Source of the DNA: Desulfocarbo indianensis
GTDB lineage: Bacteria > Desulfobacterota > Desulfarculia > Desulfarculales > Desulfarculaceae
Direction of reading: 5' to 3'
Assembly: GCA_001184205.1 (NCBI GenBank)
Contig: LBMP01000003.1
Location: 310,001-374,000, forward strand
DNA: 64,000 bases
This document shows positions 6,046 to 15,942 of this stretch, one piece after another. The position numbers and the translations under genes are program-made. Under the pieces are notes generated by a model. The model had not been told where the DNA came from. It saw only the letters and a list, made by a program, of their open reading frames with translations, and searched no databases. How positions within the stretch are numbered: position 1 is the first letter of the stretch; the number at the start of each line of letters is the position of its first letter.

Positions 6046-7947
6046 ATGATCGGGCGTTTTTCCAAGCTGGGTTCCTATCAAGAACTCTTGAAACTGAAGG
6101 ATTTTTTCGTGGTTTTCGCGGGAGGGGCCCTGGCCCTGGCCGCCTACCTGGTGGGACAGGGCGAGCCGTCCCGCCCTTGGCTGGCGGACATTCTGGCCCT
6201 GGCCTCGGTGGCCGTAAACGGTTTGCCCATCATGTGGGGGGCCCTGAAAGGGCTGATCGAGCGGGAGGTGAACGTGGACGAACTGGTCAGCCTGGCCATC
6301 ATCGCCAGCCTGGCCGGGGGAGAATTCTTGACCGCGGCGGTGGTCAGCTTCGTGATGACCCTGGGCGGTCTCATCGAGCACCTCACCAGCGAGTCCGCGC
6401 GCAACGCCATCAAGGGCCTGATGAACATCTCGCCCGATACCGCCACCGTGCTCCGCCATGGGGAGGAAAAGACGGTTCCGGTTAAGGAGGTGTCGGTGGG
6501 GGACGTGATAATCGTAGCGCCGGGGGAGCGGATTCCGGTGGACGCCCGCATCGTCAGCGGGTTTTCCGGGGTGGACGAGTCCAGCATGACCGGCGAATCC
6601 CTGCCCGTGGAGAAGCGGGAAGGCGACGATATCCTGGCCGGCACCTTGAACTTGAACGGCGTGCTCACGGCCGAAACCACCAAGGTCGGCCAGGATACCA
6701 CCCTGGGCAAGGTGATCAACCTGGTGGTGCAAGCCGAACAGTACCGGCCCAAAACGGCGCGCCTGATCGACCGCTACGCGAAATGGTTCACGCCCACCAT
6801 CTTGGCTTGCGCCGGTCTCGCCTGGGCTTTCACCCTTGATTACCAGCGGGCCATCGCGGTGCTTATCGTGGGATGCCCCTGCGCATTGATCTTGGCGGCT
6901 CCCACCGCCACCGTGGCGGCCCTGGGACGCGCGGCCAGGGCGGGTATCCTGATCAAGGGCGGGCAACATCTGGAGAACGCCGCCGGCGTCAAGGCGGTTT
7001 TGTTCGACAAAACCGGCACCCTCACCCTGGGCGAACCCCGGGTGGAGGAAATAATCTGCGTGGACGGCATGAAAAAGGACGAGCTTCTGGCCTATGCCGC
7101 CAGCGCCGAGCAGCACTGCTCGCACCCCTTGGCCAAAGCGGTCCTCAAGGCCGCCCATTATGGGCGGATCGTGCTGCGCGGGGCCAAAGACTCCTTTAAT
7201 GAAGTGGGGCTCGGCGTAAAGGCCATGATCGACGGCCACTCCATCGAGGTGGGCAGCGCCGCCCTGTGCTTGGGCGCGGCGGCCTTCCCCGGCCAGCTTC
7301 GCGAAAGTATAAACAGCTCCATGGAACGGGGGGCCACTCCGCTGGTGGTTTACCGGGATAGCGCGCCGGTGGGCCTGCTCAATGTCAGCGATAAACTGCG
7401 GCCCAACATCACGGACACCATAGAGCAGTTCAAGGCGCTGGGTGTTTCGGAAAGCGCCATCTTATCCGGCGACCACCACCGGGCGGTGAGAAACGCGGCG
7501 GACGGCGCCGGCATCAAGGATGTGTACGCCCGTTTGAAGCCCCAGGACAAGGTGGAGGTCATCCGGCAATTTCAGGCGCGCGGCCTGCCGGTGATGTATG
7601 TGGGCGACGGCATAAACGACGCCCCCGCCCTGTCCGTGGCCCAGGTGGGGGTGGCCATGGGCGCGGCCGGCACCGACGTGGCCCTGGAGACCGCGGACAT
7701 CGCTTTAACCCACGACGATATTAGCAAGCTGCCCTGGGTGATCAGGCTGTCCCGGCGGATGATCACCATCATAAAGATCAACATAGCCTTTGGCTTGCTT
7801 TTCAACGCCCTGGCCGTGGCGGCCTCGGGCATGGGCTGGCTGAGCCCCATCGCGGCCGCCGTGACCCATAATTTCGGCAGCGTGCTGGTGGTCCTTTACT
7901 CGGCCAGCCTGGCGATCTATCCGGACCGCCAGCGCGCCATGGGGTAA
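6046..7947 (+). CDS. P1B-type heavy-metal-exporting ATPase
   Basis: 633 aa, inner membrane. Motifs in order: TGES (182-185, actuator), CPC (277-279, transmembrane metal site), DKTGT with phosphorylated Asp321, the HP motif of heavy-metal pumps (His360-Pro361), and [16 protein letters not shown] in the hinge. The N-terminus lacks a ferredoxin-like metal-binding domain. The last membrane segments carry THNFGS rather than the D-x-G of Zn/Cd pumps or the M-x-x-S-S of Cu pumps, so specificity cannot be assigned from standard signatures. The upstream CsoR-like triad would allow Cu(I), but Zn, Co, Mn or Fe(II) remain possible. The gene is co-transcribed with the repressor; AGGCGATAAAG precedes the ATG. 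Confidence 0.92.
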   Translation: MIGRFSKLGSYQELLKLKDFFVVFAGGALALAAYLVGQGEPSRPWLADILALASVAVNGLPIMWGALKGLIEREVNVDELVSLAIIASLAGGEFLTAAVVSFVMTLGGLIEHLTSESARNAIKGLMNISPDTATVLRHGEEKTVPVKEVSVGDVIIVAPGERIPVDARIVSGFSGVDESSMTGESLPVEKREGDDILAGTLNLNGVLTAETTKVGQDTTLGKVINLVVQAEQYRPKTARLIDRYAKWFTPTILACAGLAWAFTLDYQRAIAVLIVGCPCALILAAPTATVAALGRAARAGILIKGGQHLENAAGVKAVLFDKTGTLTLGEPRVEEIICVDGMKKDELLAYAASAEQHCSHPLAKAVLKAAHYGRIVLRGAKDSFNEVGLGVKAMIDGHSIEVGSAALCLGAAAFPGQLRESINSSMERGATPLVVYRDSAPVGLLNVSDKLRPNITDTIEQFKALGVSESAILSGDHHRAVRNAADGAGIKDVYARLKPQDKVEVIRQFQARGLPVMYVGDGINDAPALSVAQVGVAMGAAGTDVALETADIALTHDDISKLPWVIRLSRRMITIIKINIAFGLLFNALAVAASGMGWLSPIAAAVTHNFGSVLVVLYSASLAIYPDRQRAMG

Positions 7948-8051
7948 TGGGCGGGCGTGGGCAGGCTCGGAGTTGGCGGTGAAATGGCGGCCGCTGCCGT
8001 TATCTCTCCGCCGAGCCGGCTTGCGCGCTTAGGCCCGGCGAGCTTCATCCA

Positions 8052-8088
8052 CCTGGGGGCCCGGCTCAATCCTGGAGCCGCCCCCAGG
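8052..8088. terminator. long hairpin between convergent genes, possible bidirectional terminator
   Basis: CCTGGGGGC (8052-8060) pairs with GCCCCCAGG (8080-8088). Inside it GGCTC (8063-8067) pairs with GAGCC (8075-8079). The hairpin spans the stop codon of the minus-strand kinase and follows the convergent ATPase gene. No T-run flanks it, so efficient intrinsic termination is uncertain. Confidence 0.35.
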
Positions 8089-10297
8089 TTTCCACCGCCT
8101 CGTACAATCTGGTGGGGTCGAGCGGCTTGGTCAGGTAATCATCCATGCCGGCGGCCAGCATCTGCTCGCGGACGCCCTTGAAGGCGTGCGCGGTAAGGGC
8201 GATGATGGGCAGATGCCCCCCCTGATCCCGCTCCCTTTTCCTGATGCGGGAGGTGGCCTCCACTCCGTCCATCTCCGGCATTTCAACGTCCATGAGAACC
8301 AGGTCGAAGATATCTTTTTTCAGGGCTTCCAGAGCCTCGCATCCGTTGCTGGCCAACACGATGTCATGCCCCCGTTTTTTAAGCAGGGCCGTGACCAGGG
8401 TCTGATTAAGCCGGTTGTCCTCCACCACCAGGATTTTGATTCCGCCCAACATCGCATCCACCGGCCCGTGCTGGCCTGGCTCTCTTTTAACTGGCTTCGG
8501 GTAATCCCTGGGGCCCGCGGCGGCGGCGTCAAGGCCCAGGCGCGCGGTGAAGGTGAAAGTGGAGCCTTGCCCCAACTGGCTTTCCACCTCGATCCGGCCG
8601 CCCATCATCTCCACCAATTGCCGGCTGATGGCCAAGCCCAGGCCGGTGCCGCCGTACTTGCGCGTAGTGGATGTGTCGGCCTGGGAAAAAGCCTCGAAGA
8701 TATGCTCCACTTTTTCAGGATGCAGCCCGATGCCGGTATCGCTGACCGCCACCTTCAGCACCACCTCCTGATCCGTGCGGCTCTCCAGCCCCACCATTAC
8801 CTGGATGCCCCCCTTTTCGGTGAACTTGGCGGCGTTGCCGATAAGGTTGATCAGCACCTGGCGCAGGCGGGAGACATCCCCCACCAAGGCGTCGGGAATC
8901 TCGGCGTCAACCTGAAAGCCCAACTCCAGCCCCTTGTCCCGGGCGCGCTGGGCATAGATGTTCACCGCGTCCGCCAGGCTGGAGCGCAGCTTGAAAGCGA
9001 TATGCTCCAGTTCCAACTTGCCGGCCTCGATCTTGCTTATGTCGAGAATGTCGTTGATCAGGCCCAGCAAATGCTCGGAGGACGACTTGACCATGCACAG
9101 GTATTCCCGCTGCTGCTCGTCCAGGCGGGAATCCAGGACCAGGTCGGTCATGCCCATGATGGCGTTCATGGGGGTGCGTATCTCGTGGCTCATGTTGGCC
9201 AAGAACTCGCTCTTGGCCTGGTTGGCCGCCTTGGCCTCGGCCATGGCCCCCTCCAGCTCCCGCCGGGCGTGGTTCACCTCGGTGACGTCGTGCAGAATCA
9301 GAAGACGTCCCACGACGCGGCCGCGCGAGTTGGCCAGGGGCGAGACGTTCAAGGCGTAGACCCTTAATTCGCCGGAATGGCTGAGTTCCACTTCATGGCC
9401 GCCGTGGGGTTGCGGGTCCTGGTGCAGAATCAGCTCTCGGGCCACGGGCAGAATCTCGCTTACGTCCCGGCCCACCACCTCCCGGTCCTGTTGATTGAGC
9501 AAGGCGCCGGCCGCGGGATTGAAGTCGAGCACCCTCCCCTTGAGGTCCACCACCACCACCCCTTCCTGCATGGCCTTGAACACCCGCTCCCTGGCCACCG
9601 GCACGATGTCGGCCAGCTGAAAGCGGAACAGCCCCCAGGCCAGCGACGCGCCGGTGATGGCAAAGGCAAAAGGAGTGAGGTCCAGGTGGGGGATGGGGCT
9701 ATAGCCGGCCAGAAACAGGCCGTTGCCCAGCCAGGGCGCGGCCAGGCCCAACAGCAACACAAAAATCTGCTTGCGATAGAGATGGCGGGAGGTGACGATG
9801 CGATGCACCAGAATCACGGTGCTGAGAAGCATCAGCAAATAACTGAAGCCGGCTTGCAACCAGAACCAGGGGCCGTGGGTCACCGCGATGGGATATGGCC
9901 CCGGCGTGTCCATCCAGATGCGGGTCCACATCCATTGGTGGAGGTGGTTGCTCCACACCATGGTCAAGGTGGCCACCGGCACCGCAAACAGCAGGGCCAG
10001 GTTGCTGGTGGTGAGCCAGCGGCTCAGCCCGCTGTGGCGCAGGGCCAGAATCAGAAAAGTGACGGGCAAAGTGACGATGCCCAGGTAGCGGGCCTTGGCC
10101 CAAATGACCTTGAAAGCCAACTCCGTGCCGCGCAGTTCAATGGCGTAGCACAGACTCCACCAGGCCACCTCCAGAAAAATGAACATCAACGGCTCGGCCC
10201 CGGCTTCTTCCCGGCGCGGCCAGAGCCAAACCGCCAAACCCAGCGAGATGACTCCTGTTATAAATGTGGGAATCCAAGAATACGCCGTCCAGTCCAT
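8066..10297 (-). CDS. hybrid sensor histidine kinase, 7TM-PAS-HisKA-HATPase-REC
   Basis: 743 aa from the ATG at 10297, which has GGAGA a few bases upstream; an in-frame start 51 bases earlier lacks one. Residues about 5-225 form seven membrane helices of the HisK_N_7TM type, followed by a PAS domain (about 235-345). The DHp box is FLANMSHEIRTPMNA with His371. The ATP-binding domain shows N, DTGIGL and GGTGLGLAIS motifs (about 475-590). A C-terminal receiver (about 620-740) has phospho-acceptor Asp670 in LMDVEMPEMDG and Lys in TKPLD. It probably autophosphorylates and passes phosphate to its own receiver, then to an Hpt partner not visible here. The downstream HDOD and GGDEF-EAL genes lie on the opposite strand, so the functional link is only positional. 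Confidence 0.93.
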   Translation of the reverse strand: MDWTAYSWIPTFITGVISLGLAVWLWPRREEAGAEPLMFIFLEVAWWSLCYAIELRGTELAFKVIWAKARYLGIVTLPVTFLILALRHSGLSRWLTTSNLALLFAVPVATLTMVWSNHLHQWMWTRIWMDTPGPYPIAVTHGPWFWLQAGFSYLLMLLSTVILVHRIVTSRHLYRKQIFVLLLGLAAPWLGNGLFLAGYSPIPHLDLTPFAFAITGASLAWGLFRFQLADIVPVARERVFKAMQEGVVVVDLKGRVLDFNPAAGALLNQQDREVVGRDVSEILPVARELILHQDPQPHGGHEVELSHSGELRVYALNVSPLANSRGRVVGRLLILHDVTEVNHARRELEGAMAEAKAANQAKSEFLANMSHEIRTPMNAIMGMTDLVLDSRLDEQQREYLCMVKSSSEHLLGLINDILDISKIEAGKLELEHIAFKLRSSLADAVNIYAQRARDKGLELGFQVDAEIPDALVGDVSRLRQVLINLIGNAAKFTEKGGIQVMVGLESRTDQEVVLKVAVSDTGIGLHPEKVEHIFEAFSQADTSTTRKYGGTGLGLAISRQLVEMMGGRIEVESQLGQGSTFTFTARLGLDAAAAGPRDYPKPVKREPGQHGPVDAMLGGIKILVVEDNRLNQTLVTALLKKRGHDIVLASNGCEALEALKKDIFDLVLMDVEMPEMDGVEATSRIRKRERDQGGHLPIIALTAHAFKGVREQMLAAGMDDYLTKPLDPTRLYEAVETWGRLQD

Positions 10298-11187
10298 GAC
10301 TCTCCAGGACAATTGCACCTGAACAATGCGGCGACCACCGCGCCTCACCCGGTTTCCAGTTTAGCGATGCTCCCAATTCATTTCAGCTTTTGGTCGGGCG
10401 GCATCCACGGGCTCCATGCCTCGTATTCGCTGCGAATTACCGCAGGAATAATAACTATAATCACACATACCCTAATTTTAGCATGGTATCCTATTAACGT
10501 TTTGACGGTCAATCAAGCATCCTCCATCCTATACGTTCCCAACGCCCGCCAGCGATGCCGGCCGAAGCTAACCCTTTGGATACTCTCCGTGAACAACGGA
10601 CTTGAGAGTAATGCGCATCCGGTCTCCCGGGTCCCGGCCCCGCCTCCGCCAGGACAGCTGAACGCCGGCCGCACCGGGTGTGGAACCTTCGCCGGCCGGT
10701 TTTAACGCTGTTTTCTCTGGGAGCAAAATCCGTTGCCCGCTTTCTTAATACCCAGTAAATATCCATTATGCCACGAGCATTATTCATTACATTCCGGAGA
10801 CGATCCCGCGGCGATAAACCACTAATGACAGAGTCTATATTCCTTAATTAAGCGCGCCATATAACAACCTGAATTTATTGTTCAATATAACAGCGGGCCG
10901 CGTCGTGCCAATCGCCCCGCCCGCATCATGCGCCTGCACTTAAAAATTTATTTTTCATTGGCTTTTACGCGGTTTTTCGCTATCTTCAGAGATAACAAAA
11001 GTGTCCGTGGCATGAAGGCAACTTTCCCCCGTCCGCTTCGCAGGCAAGTTGAGTAACTGGCCCGTACCATGCTGGACCCGTCAGCTTCAGTATGTGCCTT
11101 TTATGCCTGCCCCTAAAGCCTCTTCTGCCTAGTGTTTGATTATGGGGCTATGGTTGTCAGCCCGCGTGAACGATGCGCTGGGTGGTT
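10298..11187. other. long divergent intergenic region
   Basis: 890 bases between the divergent kinase and HDOD genes. No supported gene; open frames here lack ribosome sites. The stretches 10430-10500 and 10830-10900 are A+T-rich. A small palindrome TATCT-TCAG-AGATA lies at 10981-10994, and a sigma54-type promoter at 11058-11073. The remaining sequence shows no tRNA, repeat array or recognised riboswitch. Confidence 0.5.
11058..11073 (+). promoter_or_regulatory. sigma54 (-24/-12) promoter of the HDOD / GGDEF-EAL operon
   Basis: TGGCCCGTACCATGCT matches the consensus TGGCACG-N4-TTGCW at all but two fixed positions, with the GG and GC dinucleotides exactly 12 bases apart. The predicted start site is about 100 bases before the HDOD start codon. 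A sigma54 activator is needed; one is encoded at 46856, but a direct link is not shown. Confidence 0.55.
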
Positions 11188-12096
11188 ATGACGGTATCGA
11201 CCAACACGCAAATAAATCAGGAGATGCAAGAAAGGGCCGCCCAGGACCTGGTGCGCCAGCGGATTTTCCGCATCAAGCGCCTGGCCGGCATGCCCCATGT
11301 GGTTTGGCGTCTCATGGAGGCCCTGAGCGACGAAAATGTGGGCATTCGCGAACTATCCCACATTATCGAAAGCGATCAAGCTCTTACCGCCAAGGTGCTC
11401 AGCCTGGCCAATTCCGCCTATTACGGCTTCAGCCAACAGATCACCACCGTGGAACGCGCCGCCGTCCTCATCGGCTTCCAGGAGCTGCAAATGATGGCCT
11501 TGGGCGCGGGGCTGTCCGATATCTTCGATATCAGCAAGGTTCCGCCCGGCTTTGACGGCGAATCGCTCTGGCTGCATTGCTTCGCCGTATCCTGGCTGGC
11601 CAGGGAACTGGCCCTGGTGTGCGATTATCCCGTGCCGGCCGAGGCCATGATCGCCGGCCTTTTGCACGATCTGGGAAAACTGGCCCTGGCCACCCATTTA
11701 TCCGACGAGTTCGCTAAAATCCTGGAACTGGAGGCCCTGGGCCTCTCCTATCCCCAAGCCGAGGCCCGGGCCAAGCTGTATCACACCCAAGTCGGCTATT
11801 GGCTGGCCAAGCTTTGGGAACTGCCGGAAATCTATATTGAGGCCATCCGCTACCATCACTCGCCCAATCCGAACCTGCCCTACTACCAAACCACCTATCT
11901 GGTCTATCTGGCCGACCGGGTGGCCAAAAGCCTTGGCTTCGGACTGGCGCACAAGTCTTTGAGCAAGGCGGCGGAGGCCTATACCAGCGCAATAAACCTG
12001 CCCGAGCAAAAACTGCGCAGCGTCATCAAAAAAGCCCAAGTCGAGGTTCCGCCGAATCTCGAAAAGATGAAGGGATGGCTCAGGCAAGGGGGTTAG
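11188..12096 (+). CDS. HDOD domain signalling protein
   Basis: 302 aa. The HDOD domain (about 25-230) shows LPHVV-type entry (LAGMPHVVWRLMEAL), IIESDQALTAKVLSLANSAY, and a retained HDLGK (LLHDLGKLALATH), a motif often lost in HDOD proteins. HDOD domains are catalytically inactive HD-like modules that act as signalling scaffolds in two-component and c-di-GMP pathways. The ATG at 11188 has GGGTGG just upstream and is preferred to an in-frame ATG 15 bases earlier. The stop lies four bases before the GTG of the large c-di-GMP protein, so the two are co-translated. An HDOD protein next to a GGDEF-EAL protein is a recurrent pairing in motility and biofilm control. Confidence 0.88.
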   Translation: MTVSTNTQINQEMQERAAQDLVRQRIFRIKRLAGMPHVVWRLMEALSDENVGIRELSHIIESDQALTAKVLSLANSAYYGFSQQITTVERAAVLIGFQELQMMALGAGLSDIFDISKVPPGFDGESLWLHCFAVSWLARELALVCDYPVPAEAMIAGLLHDLGKLALATHLSDEFAKILELEALGLSYPQAEARAKLYHTQVGYWLAKLWELPEIYIEAIRYHHSPNPNLPYYQTTYLVYLADRVAKSLGFGLAHKSLSKAAEAYTSAINLPEQKLRSVIKKAQVEVPPNLEKMKGWLRQGG

Positions 12097-12100
12097 CTGG

Positions 12101-14881
12101 GTGTCGGGTAATAAAATCGGTAGGCATAGGGAAGACTCCCCCGCACAATCAACCGCTCCAAAACTGCAACGTCAAGTGGAGATGCTCAAGAGCAACTTGG
12201 CCGGGCTGGCCGTTCGCCTGGATTCCTCCATAGCGCTCATGTCCACGGTTTCGGAACTCACCACGGTTCCCCTGGGCGCGGAAAGCCCCAAGCAGGCGGC
12301 GGACCAGATTTTGGAAATCCTGGTGCGGCTGGTCCATGATATCGCCAATTGCTCCATCCTGCTGCACGACCCGGCAAGCGGCCTGCTGAAGCTTTTGGCC
12401 GCCAGGGGGCAGGCCGAATTTTTCGGCGAGGTGACGCCCGGGGCCAACCGCGAGCTTTCTTTCAAGCCGCGGCAAGGCATCGCGGGCCTTGCCTTTGCCG
12501 ACGAACAGCCCATCTTTTGGGATTCCCGGCATCCGGATCAAGACCTCCTGATCAAGCTGGGCGAATCCCCCCCTCCTCCCTCCCTGGCCTGTCTGCCCCT
12601 CTGCCCGCAAGACAACTGCCTCGGGGTTTTGAACCTCTCCTTCACCGAGCCGCATCTTTTTGACCATCCCCGCCAGCGGAACTTGATCCTGCTGGCCAGG
12701 GTGGTGGCCAACGTGATGCAGACCCACCTCTTGCGGGTGGACCTAAACCAGAAAGCCGTTTCCCTGAGCCACAGCGTGGCCGAGCTGCAGGCCGAGATCA
12801 GCGAGCGCAAGCAGGTGGAGCTGGCCTTGAGAAAGAGCGAGGCCAGCCTGGCGCGCTCGCAGCAGATGGCCAAGCTGGGCTATTGGGAGTTGGATTGGGC
12901 CAGCCGCCGGTTGCAGTGCTCCGACGAGGTGTTCAACACCTTTGGCGTGCCCAGGCCCGCCAGGCCTTTCACCTTGGACGACTTCCTGCAATCGGTGCAC
13001 CGCGAGGACCTGCCCGCCGTGGAATCTTTCCTTAGCCGCCTGGAGACCGCGCCGGAGCCCTTCAGCCTGGAGCACCGCATCGTGCGGCCCGGCGGGGAGG
13101 TGCGCATCGTCTATCTCTTGGGCGAGGTGGAAACCGGCGAGGACAAGCGCATAGCCAAGCTCTTGGGCGCGGTGCAGGACGTGACCGAGCGGCACGAATA
13201 CGAATCCAAGATGCGGCTCATGGCTTCCATTTTCGAAAACACCATCGAGGGCATCTTCATCGCCGATCCCCAGGAGCGCATCCACACCTTCAACCAGTCC
13301 TTCCTCAACATCACGGGCTTCGAGGAAAAGGAAGCCCTGGGGAGCACGCCGGCTGAGCTGGGCTTCCGCCTGCGGGACGACGACCATCCCAACTCGTCCT
13401 GGTCCATGCTCAATTACCAGGGCTCCTGGCAGGGGGAAACCATCAACCGGCGCAAGGACGGCGAGACCTATCCGGCCTGGATCACCCTGACCAATATCAA
13501 GGATTCGCGCGGCAAGCTGGCCCACCTGGTGGGCATCATGCACGATTTGAGCGAGGTGCGGCGCAACGAGGAGCAGATCATCTACCAGGCCTACCACGAC
13601 ACCCTCACCGGCCTGCCCAACCGCCATTTGTTCACCGACCGCCTGAGCGTGGCCATCGCCCATGCCAAACGCACCGGCGACAGCCTGGCGGTGCTGTTTT
13701 TGGATCTGGATCACTTCAAGGACATCAACGACAGCATGGGGCACGCCACCGGCGACGTGGTGCTGAAAAAAGTGGCCAAGGTGGTTTCCGATTGCGTGCG
13801 CTCGGAAGACACGGTGGCGCGCCTGGGCGGCGACGAGTTCATTATCCTGCTGCACGGCGCCGAAGGCTCGGACTATCCGGTGCACGTGGCCGAACGCATC
13901 CTGGAGAGCCTGGCCAAACCCATCCGGGTCAACCAAAGCGATTTTTACGTGTCGGCCAGCGCGGGCATCACCCTGTTTCCCTATGACGGCCAGCTCCCGG
14001 AAACCCTCATTTCCAACGCCGACCTGGCCATGTACCGCGCCAAGAAGCACGGCCGCAACAATTACATGCTGTACAAGCCCTCCATGAACGTAGAAATGCT
14101 GAAGCGCATGAACCTGGACAACCAGATGCGCAAGGCCATGCACAATAAGGAGTTCCTTCTCTATTACCAGCCCAAGCTCGAACTGGAATCCGGGCGGGTG
14201 GTGGGGCTGGAAGCCTTGCTGCGCTGGGACCGGAAAAGCGCCGGCATGACCTCGCCCAACGAGTTCATACCCTTGGCCGAGGAAACTGGGCTGATCGTTC
14301 CCTTGGGCCAGTGGGTGCTGGACGAGGCCTGCCGCCAGGTCAAAACCTGGCAGGAAGGCGGCCTGAAGGAATTGGGCGTGGCGGTTAACATTTCGCCCCG
14401 CCAGTTCCAGCAAAAAAACCTGGTGAGCATGGTGGAGGTGGTGCTGGCCAAGAGCGGCCTGCCGCCCCATTGCCTGGAGTTGGAGATAACCGAAAACGCG
14501 GTGATGTTCAGCGTGGATTCAGCCATCAACACCCTGCACGAACTCAGGGCCCTGGGCGTCAAGCTTTCCATGGACGACTTCGGGCGCGGCTACTCCTCGC
14601 TTTATTACCTGAAGCGCTTCCCCATAAACTCCCTCAAGATCGACCGGGCCTTTGTCAACGACATCCCCAATTCCCAGGAAGACGCCGCCATCGTGCGCAC
14701 GGTGATCAACATGAGCCACAGCCTGAACCTGTCGGTGGTGGCCGAGGGGGTGGAGAACGTGCAGCAGTTGGCTTTCCTGCGCCAGCACGGCTGCGATCAG
14801 GTCCAGGGCTTTCTTTTCTGCCACCCCAAAGGCGAGGCCGACATCAGGGATTACCTGGACACGCCCACGAACCGCCCTTAG
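12101..14881 (+). CDS. GAF-PAS-PAS-GGDEF-EAL cyclic-di-GMP turnover protein
   Basis: 926 aa, soluble. Order: N-terminal coil, GAF (about 60-205), coiled coil (205-250), PAS (about 250-370), PAS (375-490), GGDEF (about 495-655), EAL (about 670-920). The cyclase motif is intact as RLGGDEF (GGDEF at 576-580), with a product-inhibition site RSED (567-570) exactly five residues ahead. The phosphodiesterase signature is also intact: EALLRW (704-709), an ITEN segment and DDFGRGYSSL. Either or both activities may be used, tuned by the three sensor domains. The GTG start follows AGGGGG and lies 4 bases after the HDOD stop. A hairpin at 14916 closes the operon. Confidence 0.95.
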   Translation: MSGNKIGRHREDSPAQSTAPKLQRQVEMLKSNLAGLAVRLDSSIALMSTVSELTTVPLGAESPKQAADQILEILVRLVHDIANCSILLHDPASGLLKLLAARGQAEFFGEVTPGANRELSFKPRQGIAGLAFADEQPIFWDSRHPDQDLLIKLGESPPPPSLACLPLCPQDNCLGVLNLSFTEPHLFDHPRQRNLILLARVVANVMQTHLLRVDLNQKAVSLSHSVAELQAEISERKQVELALRKSEASLARSQQMAKLGYWELDWASRRLQCSDEVFNTFGVPRPARPFTLDDFLQSVHREDLPAVESFLSRLETAPEPFSLEHRIVRPGGEVRIVYLLGEVETGEDKRIAKLLGAVQDVTERHEYESKMRLMASIFENTIEGIFIADPQERIHTFNQSFLNITGFEEKEALGSTPAELGFRLRDDDHPNSSWSMLNYQGSWQGETINRRKDGETYPAWITLTNIKDSRGKLAHLVGIMHDLSEVRRNEEQIIYQAYHDTLTGLPNRHLFTDRLSVAIAHAKRTGDSLAVLFLDLDHFKDINDSMGHATGDVVLKKVAKVVSDCVRSEDTVARLGGDEFIILLHGAEGSDYPVHVAERILESLAKPIRVNQSDFYVSASAGITLFPYDGQLPETLISNADLAMYRAKKHGRNNYMLYKPSMNVEMLKRMNLDNQMRKAMHNKEFLLYYQPKLELESGRVVGLEALLRWDRKSAGMTSPNEFIPLAEETGLIVPLGQWVLDEACRQVKTWQEGGLKELGVAVNISPRQFQQKNLVSMVEVVLAKSGLPPHCLELEITENAVMFSVDSAINTLHELRALGVKLSMDDFGRGYSSLYYLKRFPINSLKIDRAFVNDIPNSQEDAAIVRTVINMSHSLNLSVVAEGVENVQQLAFLRQHGCDQVQGFLFCHPKGEADIRDYLDTPTNRP

Positions 14882-14915
14882 TCACACGCGAGCATTGACG
14901 GCCGTCGCGACGCAC

Positions 14916-14965
14916 CAAGGCGGCATGGCGCGGCCAGCGCCGCTCCATGCCGCCTTGCTTCTTTA
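14916..14965 (+). terminator. hairpin terminator after the GGDEF-EAL gene
   Basis: CAAGGCGGCATGG (14916-14928) pairs perfectly with CCATGCCGCCTTG (14945-14957); the loop contains a further GC-rich mini-stem. A short pyrimidine tract CTTCTTT follows. It lies between convergent genes. Confidence 0.6.
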
Positions 14966-15080
14966 CGCCCCTTTTACTCCTGACGCTTGCCGGAGCCGGC
15001 CTCGCCGCCCCGGTTTTCAGGCCCCCCACGACGCCGCCTAAAAAGCCTTAAGCCCATGGCCGGCGGGGCCGCCAACCGGG

Positions 15081-15911
15081 CTAGAAATCGTAGCTCAGGC
15101 CCACGCCCGCCTGGGTGCGGCCGCCAAAGGCTCCGTGCAGATTCAGGCGCAAATCCCGCCCCAGGAGAATATCCACGCCGGCTAAAGCCAGGTATTGATC
15201 CTTGTTCTTGAATTTGGCGTCGTAATACACGGCGGCGCCGTTGGCGCTGTTGCGCCAGGTGCCGTCGTATTGCATCTCCGAATAGGTGTAGGCGGCCCCC
15301 ACATAGGGGATGACCTTGCCCATTTTCCAGTAGACCGTGGCGCCGGCGTCTATCTGCCAATACTTGACCTCATCGTCTGTGCTGAAGCCGTAAAGATCGC
15401 TGGGGCCGCTGCCGTTGATTTTCCAGTCCTTGACCTCGCGGTCGTCATAGCGCATATAGCGCGCGCTTATGATCAAGCCCAGTCCGTTTTTGCTTTCAAA
15501 GGGCCTGACCTTGGCGCCCACCGCCCAAAAAAGATTGGAGCCCAGCTTGGCCTCGGCCCCGTCCATCTTCAGCTCGCCGCCGTCCACCAGGCCCGCCTGG
15601 GCGAAGATGTTCAGCCAATCCGCGATACCGTAGGCGCCGTTGAGGGCGAGGTAATAATCGTTTTCCAGCTTGAGTCCGGTGAGGCGGGCGGTTTCGTGGA
15701 AGGAAACCTCCTGATTGCTCAAGGTCACCTTCATGTCGCTATCCTTGAGCTTCTGCCGCGCCATCCAATCCGCGCGCAACCCCAGGCTGATCTTGCCCGC
15801 GGGGGTCATGGCGAAAGACCCGCCCAGCTCCTGCGCGCCCACTGGGGCGAGCATGCCCGCGGTTGAGAAAGCCATCGCCAAAATCAGAATCACCAGAATC
15901 TTTTTTTTCAT
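15081..15911 (-). CDS. outer-membrane beta-barrel protein (OmpW/Opa-like size)
   Basis: 276 aa from the MKKKILVILILAMAFS start; six residues upstream are dropped because this is the natural signal-peptide start. Cleavage is likely after the GAQE region. The mature chain consists of alternating amphipathic strands separated by turns with Asp/Gly and Lys, and ends in GVGLSYDF. The terminal aromatic residue is the usual signal for outer-membrane barrel assembly. The size suggests an 8-12-stranded barrel. No specific family is recognised. It lies 31 bases downstream of the HEAT-repeat gene on the same strand, so it may be co-expressed with the exported propeller-like protein, but a separate promoter cannot be excluded. 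Confidence 0.75.
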   Translation of the reverse strand: MKKKILVILILAMAFSTAGMLAPVGAQELGGSFAMTPAGKISLGLRADWMARQKLKDSDMKVTLSNQEVSFHETARLTGLKLENDYYLALNGAYGIADWLNIFAQAGLVDGGELKMDGAEAKLGSNLFWAVGAKVRPFESKNGLGLIISARYMRYDDREVKDWKINGSGPSDLYGFSTDDEVKYWQIDAGATVYWKMGKVIPYVGAAYTYSEMQYDGTWRNSANGAAVYYDAKFKNKDQYLALAGVDILLGRDLRLNLHGAFGGRTQAGVGLSYDF

Positions 15912-15942
15912 CGCAGCCCCCGTGGCCAATCTTTGTATTGCC

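Noticed and set aside
10509-10787. 92-codon minus-strand frame in the long intergenic region
   Set aside because: Basic, low-information translation with no ribosome site or homology feature.
10930-11172. Possible c-di-GMP riboswitch upstream of the HDOD/GGDEF-EAL genes
   Set aside because: The conserved GEMM core (GGCAAACC, GACGCAAAGCC) is absent.
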